A DNA stretch of 50,762 nucleotides, from positions 1 to 50,762 of IMG/VR virus record IMGVR_UViG_3300023104_000006. One strand, given 5' to 3'. The position numbers and the translations under genes were made by a program. Below are positions 16,501 to 23,076 of this stretch, in pieces; position 1 is the stretch's first letter, and each line of letters begins with the position of its first letter. A model generated the notes under the pieces. It saw only the letters and a list, made by a program, of their open reading frames with translations, made no database searches and was not told where the DNA came from. Source of the stretch: a virus.

Positions 16501-17258
16501 GTGTTGTTGCGGGTGCCATATCCGGACAGCAGGCTAAAGACAATGGCAATATCGATAGTGCAGGAATAAGGGCGGTAAACAACTACCTGAACAAAGATTT
16601 TAACAACGCGTTAAAGGGAGTTACACGGGGTTTTGTTAGTGATCTAACCAATGGCTTATTCAATGCCAGTTCTCAGGCTAATTACAGTTTTCAATCGGTG
16701 TTTTCTAACATTACCGAATCGTTTAATAAAACTATCCAAAATGGTGTATTTAACGTTATTCAATCTCAATTAGAAAAGAAGTTACAAGCTGGAATTGATG
16801 GTGGATTAGGTGGTCTAAGTACTAAATTGCAGGGAATTATTGGTGGCCTCGCAGTAGCAGGCGGATTAGTTTCGGGACTCACTCCAAAAACATCAGTAGC
16901 TGGACAAGGCTTGGGTGGTGCCTTGTCTGGTGCCGCAAGTGGTGCCGCATTAGGAAGTATTATACCAGGTTTGGGTACTGTTGCCGGTGGCGTTGTAGGT
17001 GGTGCTATTGGGTTAATAGGTGGTATATTGGGAGCTAATAAGGCTCAGAAAGAACTGCAAGCACAACAATTAGCAGAGCAGAAACAACAAACAGACCTAT
17101 TAAGGCAATCAATAGCCTATACCGCTTCTGTAATAGGACGGATGACTAATCAAGGCGTAGTAGCTGGTGTAGAAGTTGGTGCATTTGGCGACCTTACTAC
17201 ACGTATTTCAGGGCAGGATATAGAAATTGTATTGAACAGAAGAACAAGAACAAGATAA
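13524..17258 (+). CDS. Tape measure protein
   Basis: At 1244 aa it is the largest protein here. It has N-terminal coiled coil (to about 120), a hydrophobic GLSGSILGSLAPLALLTAGL region (about 148-170), the TP901-type tape-measure core (about 180-400, with SLGKIISVYKI and LPTMLAYGAVLSQAG), long coiled coils, and a Gly-rich hydrophobic segment near the C-terminus (GAASGAALGSIIPGLG). It sets tail length and is ejected with the DNA. By the usual about 1.5 angstrom per residue the tail would be roughly 180-190 nm. It follows the chaperone pair directly. Confidence 0.95.
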   Translation: MAKLVYEIVGVNSLGQATKQANADLYSLEQSAARTNAAIGKDITSIAQLKRDIVELNRQKVNIIDESKLARQNKLIQELEAELKRAENIGKVGFDNVGVAIKKTGDEAERTREKFRKIYEPGAFKGVTTEIQGASSEVKGLGGVFGGLSGSILGSLAPLALLTAGLAAAKAVFTNNVNLSDEFVDVQRTAKLSAEEVDALGDALKRIDTRTPLAGLLDIAFIGGRLGVAKNDMVGFVTTVDQLAVVLKKEFPGGAEAVANSLGKIISVYKITQREGITLDQALKNTGSAFLELAHSGQVNVQYLQDFALRTAGIAQIAKISLPTMLAYGAVLSQAGISAQVAGTSLTRLISNLSTKRQAFFAIAQLGDSTLTIEKFTNLINTDTKAALESFFKGLKAGNPTQTEFSDRLKTLSLTTGAAKNAVIALAENQDVLFQKTALANKANAEGTSVSHNFELANNSLAASIDKIGNSISNAFTSSSFARSIASFLNSITSTKSEAAELAEVLQRNKHANEQLEASLKPLVNRYDELKGKSKLTTAEQTELRDITAKIGVLLPNVTTKFDEYGNSLDINRKKINDLTKAQRELLLAQNRGVVKKANDLFNVQEQPKAIIQNALAGAFGEDDKGRLRDQLIQVLGRQYELAKTIRDVGGKLTKSQQGVIDYFEKLDKARKPTKTTPTITGDGTETILPDDGVRTIDDIKADIKRVTDLKKPLDVASKQYKEYLLQLKGFKAELKAAMGSDLGSGRVQQTIVKEVNLRQQLDDIINKAKTSATESGLTGYALEIKQIENRYLSLNREINKFITNVQAQERLYKKTGGKQGISNSAGNALISEAQSTKAGLVSPFNKEIGDASIKEAERVANEIQRINNEFGVKSQESKGRELAVIQARYDAEVVKAKGNAEILTALDAGRLTAIEAINAKYEAIQADLQSKILGIQETTIATLTGREEEQTTKIQKEWETRRRALNGYYADLLKIASASNFNVTGAGVNLNGVVAGAISGQQAKDNGNIDSAGIRAVNNYLNKDFNNALKGVTRGFVSDLTNGLFNASSQANYSFQSVFSNITESFNKTIQNGVFNVIQSQLEKKLQAGIDGGLGGLSTKLQGIIGGLAVAGGLVSGLTPKTSVAGQGLGGALSGAASGAALGSIIPGLGTVAGGVVGGAIGLIGGILGANKAQKELQAQQLAEQKQQTDLLRQSIAYTASVIGRMTNQGVVAGVEVGAFGDLTTRISGQDIEIVLNRRTRTR

Positions 17259-19252
17259 TGGGCGTTAAATATACCATACCATTTAAATCTGATGATAATG
17301 CGTCGTGGCGTGTTGACGTATCATTGGACACTTGGACTACAGAGCCCATAACAGTTCGTGGCGTAGGCAGGCAATGCGCAACATTGTCACGGGATCCCGA
17401 CAGTATAGATGATCCCTACTCTGTTTTTATTAAATCGTTTTTAACGGTTAATCTATACAATCAGGGAGAAATAGATGTCAGGGAACTACAACGTGCAACA
17501 GATAAGCAATTTGTAGTTACACTATATAACGACGAAACTATAAAGTTCATTGGCTACTTAGATGCCGAGGGAATACAACAACAACTTAAAACCAATGCAA
17601 CCGTTCAATTGGTTTCAAAGGATGGATTAGGCATGTTGGAGGACATATCTTATACACATAAAGATTTACCAGGGACAACAGCAACAACAAGTCGCTGCGT
17701 AATGAATTACATACGCCAAATATTGTTCGCCACTGAAAATTTGGGTTTGCCACTGCCAATTCGCTGGACTAATTACTTAGAATGCACCGCATTCCCCGGT
17801 GAAGATATAATGACGGGCGGTGTGCAATGGTCACCCAACGGGGAGGGTTATTATAATTCAATATCTGGCGAGAGCAAGTCATGCGCACATGTATTAGAGG
17901 GCTTGCTTAAATCTATGCAATGCAGGATAGTACAGGATAATGGCATGTGGATAATATCCCGCATAAACGATATATCAACTGGTTATGTTACCTACAAGCG
18001 TATTGCTGGCGATTTGGGTCGAATGCAGATATTGTCAGGTACTGAAAATATTACTCGCCAAATTGGCCGAAATGGTTATAGATTTGTCGATGAAACAGAT
18101 GTAATTATTAATAAATCCGGTGCTAAAACAATTAAGGCCGAATACAAGGCCGATGTAAAGGAGAATATATTACCTAATGGTGACTTTGATAATGTAATTG
18201 CAAGTAGTAGCATATTGGGGACAGATTTCTTGTATTGGGGGACTATAGGCAATCAACCAATGAGAGCCGACATAATGCCACCGCTCGATGGCAGAAAAGG
18301 TAATTCTGCAAAATTAACCCCGATTGGCGGTTCGGCAGAGCAGCCGTTTTTTTACTACGGCTTACTAAATCCATTGCCGATTGATTCTAATACACTCGTA
18401 CCACGCATAAGTTTTTCTTTTTTATTCTCACCAGTAATTTGGTATACAACCAGATTCGATTCGGATGGTAATCCTTATAATAATGGCATTGTAAACTTCG
18501 AGGCATCGCCATTTCATTTGCAGGTAATTTACAGAGTAGCAGGACAAATATATTATCTTAATGATTACGGTTATTGGACTACCGATGACACTGAAATAAA
18601 CATCGTGATTGATGGTATTAAGTTAGGTGAAGTAGCAAGGGTAGCTTTTGATAAATTTCAGGGTATTATATTACCGGCTCCTCCAAATCAACCTCAGCCG
18701 GGTGATATAAATGATATACAAATTATTTTCAGGGCAATTGGCTTAGGTTCTGGATCTGTTGGAGATCAGATTTATATCATAGACAATGTATCTATAACCA
18801 TAGAAGACAATAACGATATTTATGAAATAACTGAAACAACAAGCAAAAACACACTCAAGGAGACGGTTGAATTAAATATAAGCAGTTCGTTTAGCGGATA
18901 TATGTCAAGCAACCTAATGACTGCTTATTATAATTCACCAAATGAATTTTACTTTAAAGATGGGCAATTCTACACCGGTTCACTAACTGCTATTACAGCT
19001 GCAGCCGTTCTTAGGTTCAGGCATTCTCCCTCGCTAATATATACGGGTTCTGTTTACGTTGGGAATAAAGACTATTCATACAACGAAATATATCTCATTG
19101 ATAGCTTAGGACAATCACGCTTCATGCCAATGCAGTCATCTTACAATATCGAAACATGTAAAGTAACCCTTACGGCTATTGAATGTAGAAATGATAATGT
19201 TATATTTACAGAAAAGTTCTACGGCAGTAACGATAAAATATTAAGTAACTAA
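17258..19252 (+). CDS. Distal tail / baseplate hub-type protein
   Basis: This 664-aa protein is the first gene after the tape measure and overlaps it by one base. The N-terminal about 250 residues resemble the conserved tail protein of Bacteroidota siphophages (VTLYNDETIKFIGYLDAEG and the following CRIVQDNGMWIISRI segment). Residues about 300-530 look like a beta-sandwich carbohydrate-binding region (NGDFDN opening, then DYLYWGT-like and IYIIDNVSIT strands). It likely forms the tail tip and may contact host glycans. Confidence 0.7.
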   Translation: MGVKYTIPFKSDDNASWRVDVSLDTWTTEPITVRGVGRQCATLSRDPDSIDDPYSVFIKSFLTVNLYNQGEIDVRELQRATDKQFVVTLYNDETIKFIGYLDAEGIQQQLKTNATVQLVSKDGLGMLEDISYTHKDLPGTTATTSRCVMNYIRQILFATENLGLPLPIRWTNYLECTAFPGEDIMTGGVQWSPNGEGYYNSISGESKSCAHVLEGLLKSMQCRIVQDNGMWIISRINDISTGYVTYKRIAGDLGRMQILSGTENITRQIGRNGYRFVDETDVIINKSGAKTIKAEYKADVKENILPNGDFDNVIASSSILGTDFLYWGTIGNQPMRADIMPPLDGRKGNSAKLTPIGGSAEQPFFYYGLLNPLPIDSNTLVPRISFSFLFSPVIWYTTRFDSDGNPYNNGIVNFEASPFHLQVIYRVAGQIYYLNDYGYWTTDDTEINIVIDGIKLGEVARVAFDKFQGIILPAPPNQPQPGDINDIQIIFRAIGLGSGSVGDQIYIIDNVSITIEDNNDIYEITETTSKNTLKETVELNISSSFSGYMSSNLMTAYYNSPNEFYFKDGQFYTGSLTAITAAAVLRFRHSPSLIYTGSVYVGNKDYSYNEIYLIDSLGQSRFMPMQSSYNIETCKVTLTAIECRNDNVIFTEKFYGSNDKILSN

Positions 19253-19254
19253 TT

Positions 19255-20292
19255 ATGCCACCACCATACGAAGTAATATTAGCCAGGGTTAAGCAAAAAA
19301 TCGCCACAGAGAGCGAATGGCTATTGGTGGAAGATGATTTAGGCGTGCTGTTTGAAGGCGAACAGGCTTTTGTTGTTGACGACAATGGACTACCGGTTAA
19401 CTTTAAAATAGGAGATGGTACAAAGAAGTTTAGTGAATTACCCTATTTCTTAGCTTATTACGATGGGATACAGTCTCAAAAAAGACTTATATTTCCACTA
19501 CAATCAACAGACATTACTATTGCGAATACCTTTCGTAATAACTCCAGTTTGTATGACCTCATATTTAATAACACGTCCGGTGGAGAAATAGCCCTACGGA
19601 TTGGAACTACTGTGGGTGGCAATGAGGTTGCCGAATTTGATGTGCCAATTGGTCTAAGCACTATTTCGCTTAAACAACTGTTTAACGAAAGCGTAACCTT
19701 GTACTTTAGCGGGTTAGCCGGTAACTCTTATTCCCTCACCGTTATCTATTACCAATATGACGAAAGTCCGGTTATACCAGCACCGGGACAGGGTAGTGGT
19801 AATTCGTTTTACAAAAAGGGTACTATGGGGATGTTTGTATCATTGTACGACGGGCACGAAAACGATGTTTGGGACTTCTTAACAGGATTGGGGAAGCCGG
19901 GTAGTGGCTATGATAATTGCGCGCTCATGGGTACAAACCAGTTGCCAAGCATGGCGAACATGTATCCAGTTGGTGCGTCCACAGGCGAAACTATAGGTGC
20001 CAGAAAGGGCAACACCGACAATACAGCCCCGATAGGTGTAACTAATCTACCTGCCTCTGGTGTAGGCTTGTTCAAACAACAAATAGGAACAGTAGGGGGA
20101 GATGTTCCGGCCGAAGGTGACAATATATCTCGGGCGCGCTTGATACCTGGTAGTGATCTAAACTACGAAATCGTAAGGTCAACATCGCCAACGGCTGCAT
20201 TCGTTGGCAAGTCTGCTAATTTAGGGGATGGCACCGAATTGAATATTCAGCCCGATTCAAGAATAGTTTTATACTTTATAGCAATAGAATAA
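19255..20292 (+). CDS. Tail fibre / tail tip protein with GDG repeat
   Basis: 345 aa. Near residues 50-65 it has VNFKIGDGTKKFSELPY, the short hydrolase-type motif found at the N-terminal region of many phage tail fibres. A central beta-rich part follows, and a C-terminal half rich in Gly and Asn. No catalytic motif is recognised. Its place between the tail hub and another fibre-like gene supports a role in host contact. Confidence 0.7.
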   Translation: MPPPYEVILARVKQKIATESEWLLVEDDLGVLFEGEQAFVVDDNGLPVNFKIGDGTKKFSELPYFLAYYDGIQSQKRLIFPLQSTDITIANTFRNNSSLYDLIFNNTSGGEIALRIGTTVGGNEVAEFDVPIGLSTISLKQLFNESVTLYFSGLAGNSYSLTVIYYQYDESPVIPAPGQGSGNSFYKKGTMGMFVSLYDGHENDVWDFLTGLGKPGSGYDNCALMGTNQLPSMANMYPVGASTGETIGARKGNTDNTAPIGVTNLPASGVGLFKQQIGTVGGDVPAEGDNISRARLIPGSDLNYEIVRSTSPTAAFVGKSANLGDGTELNIQPDSRIVLYFIAIE

Positions 20293-20699
20293 TGGCAAAT
20301 CATATAGAAGCGTTAGATATACTGGTTTCCAAATTAAAGGGTGTTGCTATTAAGGTTAGGAGCAAACTTGCAAGTTCTGTTTCGTGGAGTTTAGCCGACT
20401 TTGAAGATGATGAGTATATAACTAAAAGGGCAGCTTTAGAATTAACGTCCGGTGGCTCTGCATCCATTATCACCTACCAATCCGGTACCTCACAAGTTGC
20501 CATATTAGGCGATGACATACAGGTAATATTTACCGAACCATATCAGTCAGTTACGGGTGTCCAGGTGGTTAGTGGTGATATAACTTATGAGGGGTTAAGT
20601 AAGCAGTATCAAACGGGTGGCGGGGCTATCAATGGGTTCTTAATCATTGGAGGTGGTAGCATTCCAACACCTTTTAGGGTTGACTTTGTAGCCCAATAA
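20292..20699 (+). CDS. Probable tail accessory protein, 135 aa
   Basis: It has a helical N-terminus, then a beta-rich segment with two GG(S/G) turns (TSGGSASIITYQSG and GGGAINGFLIIGGG). No family is recognised. It shares one base with the preceding fibre gene, so it is likely an added tail-fibre subunit or fibre chaperone. It is the last gene of the rightward structural unit before convergent genes. Confidence 0.55.
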   Translation: MANHIEALDILVSKLKGVAIKVRSKLASSVSWSLADFEDDEYITKRAALELTSGGSASIITYQSGTSQVAILGDDIQVIFTEPYQSVTGVQVVSGDITYEGLSKQYQTGGGAINGFLIIGGGSIPTPFRVDFVAQ

Positions 20700-20730
20700 A
20701 AAAGCGCACTACCGGGATGGTGAGTGCGCT
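20697..20730 (-). terminator. Terminator between convergent genes (leftward T-run)
   Basis: A strong stem AGCGCACTACC / GGT(G)AGTGCGCT (20703-20730) is followed on the minus strand by six T residues, ending leftward transcription of the 20755 gene. On the plus strand there is only the hairpin. Confidence 0.75.
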
Positions 20731-20754
20731 CGCTCGCTAAGAATAGCGACAAAC

Positions 20755-21198
20755 TTAACGAAAGTTCTTAAATGATTTTTCGCCGCCTTTATTATCCTGT
20801 TCAAACCATTTCAATACCGCCCTTTTTGCCTCGCAGCTATCACCAAACAATTTAGGTTGCGACTCAGGCCGAACACTTTCAGCAAGCATTCCTCCATAGT
20901 GGCCATCATTGCCATATAAATAACCTTTCCCATATTCACCCCAAACTTCAACCAGGTATTTAGAACCATCTGTTTTGATTTTAATACTGGGTGGCATTTT
21001 TGCTATGCAAAACGCAGAATAATCAGTGGGCTTGTATTGTAATTTTAATAAATTTTCGTCATTACTCTTAATGCTTTCTTTTAAGAATCCTGGCAATATG
21101 TACATTAAAAAAGAGCCCAAAACCATTCCTAATAAAATAAATGGGATGTGAGATTCTTGTTTTAAATCCTCTTTTACATTTTCGTTTGTAGTATTCAT
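20755..21198 (-). CDS. Single-pass membrane protein of unknown function
   Basis: 147 aa. A short charged N-terminus, one membrane segment (residues about 18-38) and a soluble domain of about 105 residues with two cysteines. The orientation rule (charged N-terminus inside) would place the domain outside the inner membrane. Such anchored proteins in phages can block superinfection, but no family is recognised. It is the last gene of a leftward group. Confidence 0.65.
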   Translation of the reverse strand: MNTTNENVKEDLKQESHIPFILLGMVLGSFLMYILPGFLKESIKSNDENLLKLQYKPTDYSAFCIAKMPPSIKIKTDGSKYLVEVWGEYGKGYLYGNDGHYGGMLAESVRPESQPKLFGDSCEAKRAVLKWFEQDNKGGEKSFKNFR

Positions 21199-21231
21199 AT
21201 TTCGCTATTTTTCCGGCACCATTGCCACCTC

Positions 21232-21259
21232 AAAACCCCGCATACCGGAGCATGCAGGG
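21232..21259 (-). terminator. Possible weak terminator
   Basis: On the minus strand the stem CCC(T)GCAT / ATGCGGG is followed by GTTTT, downstream of the 21286 gene. The T-run is short, so the call is tentative. Confidence 0.35.
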
Positions 21260-21285
21260 TGAGTCCGCAAGAGCTTAGCGGGAAC

Positions 21286-21765
21286 TTACGGGAGGGTGTT
21301 AATGTCTATCGCGAGCCCAGCGGTAATTAAACCGAATACATCGAAGTGGTATTCAAACATCCACCAGTTAATTTCCGTTATTGGCACAAATGCTTTTGGT
21401 GATTCTCCATAATAAGCATCGTAAACATCACAAAAACACCCCTCATCTATTCTTAAATCGTGTCGGCTATAAAAAACGACCACTTCATCATTTATTAAAA
21501 TCGGTTTTTTAATATCAGACAAAGGCCTAAGAATAGGTTTTAACAATAAATCAGCATCCTTTCTTATTTCGAAATCGACAACTGAAAAAGTGCCGCCAAG
21601 TTTAGACCGAACACGACCGGACATTATTGCGTTACCGTTAAGTCCTTTAGATAATTTGAACAATTCATATTGAGCATCTTTAATGCCAAATATTTTATTT
21701 TCCGTGCCTTGTAGTTTTAATCCGTAAGGTAGATACGGGGCTAAATGTTTAAGTTCTAATTTCAT
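21286..21765 (-). CDS. Conserved Bacteroidota phage protein of unknown function, 159 aa
   Basis: It begins MKLELKHLAPYLPYGLKL and carries KPILRPLSDIKKPI and a C-terminal YHFDVFGLITAGLAIDINTLP. I know this pattern (LPYGLK... ILRPLSDL... HFDVFGLI..GLAIDI) from many uncharacterised Bacteroidota phage and prophage proteins. No function is established. I chose the ATG at 21765; a longer frame extends into the tRNA-like gene and is not credible. It lies 42 bp downstream of that RNA. Confidence 0.8.
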   Translation of the reverse strand: MKLELKHLAPYLPYGLKLQGTENKIFGIKDAQYELFKLSKGLNGNAIMSGRVRSKLGGTFSVVDFEIRKDADLLLKPILRPLSDIKKPILINDEVVVFYSRHDLRIDEGCFCDVYDAYYGESPKAFVPITEINWWMFEYHFDVFGLITAGLAIDINTLP

Positions 21766-21807
21766 TTTTACTGCTAAGCTTTTAATTCGTTCACCATTAT
21801 ACAAAAG

Positions 21808-21956
21808 TGAGTATGGCAGGACTCGAACCTGCATGATAGCTTTTAATCTACGGGCAGCAGCCTAACTGACTTCCCCCTTACGGTTCCCATGTACCTACGT
21901 ATCGCCGAGTCGTATCTATCTTAAGTCAAAGCGTCTACCAGTTCCGCCACATACTC
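21808..21956 (-). tRNA. tRNA-Leu-like RNA, 149 nt, with a large insertion in the anticodon/variable region
   Basis: On the minus strand, the 7-bp acceptor stem GAGTATG/CATACTC is perfect, with discriminator A and no encoded CCA. It has TG at 8-9, a Leu-type D arm (GCG GAACTGGTAGA CGC, with G18G19) and a perfect T arm (GCAGG TTCGAGT CCTGC). Between D and T arms are 98 nt rather than the usual about 32. CTTAAGA could read as a UAA anticodon loop, but its 3' stem is not adjacent. Alternative pairings are TTGACTT with AAGTCAG, GATAG with CTATC, and GCTTT with AAAGC. Its own consensus promoter ends 7 bp before the 5' end. It may be an intron-containing tRNA or a tRNA-like RNA with a new role. Confidence 0.7.
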
Positions 21957-21963
21957 AACAAAA

Positions 21964-21994
21964 CAAATATACTTTGGGTTATGTATCTTTCCAA
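21964..21994 (-). promoter_or_regulatory. Consensus promoter of the tRNA-like gene
   Basis: Minus-strand TTG (21994-21992), 20 bp and TATATTTG (21971-21964), 7 bp before the RNA 5' end, which places the transcription start at or near the first tRNA base. The dispersed repeat core lies just upstream. Confidence 0.8.
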
Positions 21995-22013
21995 CACTAT
22001 AACTTTTTATCAT
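21995..22013 (-). repeat. Dispersed element, copy B (core plus one mismatch)
   Basis: On the minus strand the 16-base core ATGATAAAAAGTTATA is identical to copies at 10008-10023 and 39731-39746. The following bases are GTG instead of ATG. It abuts the -33 element of the tRNA-like promoter, 26 bp before the -7 box. Confidence 0.75.
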
Positions 22014-22036
22014 AGGTTGGTGAGTTTGGTTATAAT

Positions 22037-22063
22037 AAAAAAAGGCCATCCGAAGCCAGCCTT
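22037..22063 (-). terminator. Intrinsic terminator of the methyltransferase gene
   Basis: On the minus strand AAGGCTGGC-TTCG-GATGGCCTT forms a stem with a cTTCGg tetraloop, followed by seven T residues. Confidence 0.8.
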
Positions 22064-22091
22064 ACGCCTCAACTAAGGTTATCTCACTAAC

Positions 22092-22967
22092 TTAGTGAGG
22101 GATATTTTTAAAAAACTCTACTATTGTATCTACTTGCCATCCATTACCCAGGGCGTGATAACGTGCAGAATCGCTACCAAAAGTATAATCATCTTTTATA
22201 CCCTGCAATCTTTCATATTCATTTGGTGTAAAGTACCTTGGGCCCGCACTTGTCATTACTGATTGAACGCGTCCACCACCCTGTGATGTATCGATTGCCT
22301 CCGTTTTGCCATTGGAATCAAATACCTGATTATTACGCCTAAAGCTTTTATTGTGAAATAATATTTTAATTAACTTATCCTGATTTGTGCCAGATGGTAC
22401 TAATTTGTTAATTACTATCTTAGATAGGTAATATTTTACTTTTACCTTGTCTTGTATAATATCACGAATCAATACACCTTTATCTTCAGGCATGACAAAA
22501 CCGGGAATATTAGTCCAGTATAATCTTTGCCTATTTTGCGCGCTAACTAAAGCAGAATTAACAAAAACGGGTTCCACTCCTAAATATTTGCTAATAACAT
22601 CTTTGCTTTCCTTTGCCATCCTGACATTCTCTAAAAAGAAATACTTTGGTTGTAATTCTTCACGTAACCTAACAAACTCGAAAAACAGTTTACTACGTGG
22701 GTCATTGAAATTCAACTGCTTACCGGCAAAAGAAAAACCCTGGCATGGACTACCTCCTATCAATAGATCAATAGGAGACATAAAATGCTCTTTTCGTATC
22801 TTTGTTACGTCCCCGAACTGAATTGTTTTCGGCCAATTACGTTGCGTTACCTTAACAGCACGTTGATCAATTTCGGAAGCATAGTATTTATTAATCGGGA
22901 TTCCTGCTCTATGCAGTGCAACTTGACCGCAGCTTATCCCGTCAAAGAGTGATAGTACGTTATACAT
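22092..22967 (-). CDS. DNA (cytosine-5) methyltransferase, orphan
   Basis: All main C5-methyltransferase motifs are visible in order: SAM-binding LSLFDGISCGQVAL (I), catalytic GGSPCQGFS with Cys75 (IV), FLENV with Glu113 (VI), SAQNRQRLYW (VIII) and GNGWQVD near the C-terminus (X). The target-recognition region is short (about residues 160-240), and 291 aa is small for the family. It transfers a methyl group from SAM to cytosine in a specific site. No restriction enzyme is beside it, so it likely protects phage DNA from host restriction. It is read from a perfect leftward promoter with a 16-bp leader. Confidence 0.93.
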   Translation of the reverse strand: MYNVLSLFDGISCGQVALHRAGIPINKYYASEIDQRAVKVTQRNWPKTIQFGDVTKIRKEHFMSPIDLLIGGSPCQGFSFAGKQLNFNDPRSKLFFEFVRLREELQPKYFFLENVRMAKESKDVISKYLGVEPVFVNSALVSAQNRQRLYWTNIPGFVMPEDKGVLIRDIIQDKVKVKYYLSKIVINKLVPSGTNQDKLIKILFHNKSFRRNNQVFDSNGKTEAIDTSQGGGRVQSVMTSAGPRYFTPNEYERLQGIKDDYTFGSDSARYHALGNGWQVDTIVEFFKNIPH

Positions 22968-22983
22968 TGTGAGATTTTATTTC

Positions 22984-23015
22984 CAAATATACCCACTCTC
23001 CACCCACCCCGCAAA
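22984..23015 (-). promoter_or_regulatory. Consensus promoter of the methyltransferase gene
   Basis: Minus-strand TTTG (23015-23012), exactly 20 bp, TATATTTG (22991-22984): a perfect match, 16 bp before the ATG. Confidence 0.85.
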
Positions 23016-23041
23016 TCACAAATAGTTATACCTGACACACT

Positions 23042-23073
23042 TTTGGTTATAATGCCATTAAATACTATATTTG
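23042..23073 (+). promoter_or_regulatory. Consensus promoter fused to the fibre start codon
   Basis: TTTG (23042-23045), 20 bp, TATATTTG (23066-23073), then AAC and the ATG at 23077. Transcription should begin at or next to the A of the ATG. It diverges from the methyltransferase promoter, with a 26-bp gap between the two -33 boxes. Confidence 0.85.
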
Positions 23074-23076
23074 AAC

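Noticed and set aside
21808-21956. tmRNA for the long tRNA-like RNA
   Set aside because: A full Leu-type D arm with paired stem is present, the usual tmRNA 5' end is missing and no tag-peptide frame is visible; length is also too short.
21808-21956. Canonical group I intron in tRNA-Leu
   Set aside because: The insertion is about 65 nt, well below the about 200 nt needed for a group I catalytic core, and no P3-P7 core motifs are apparent.
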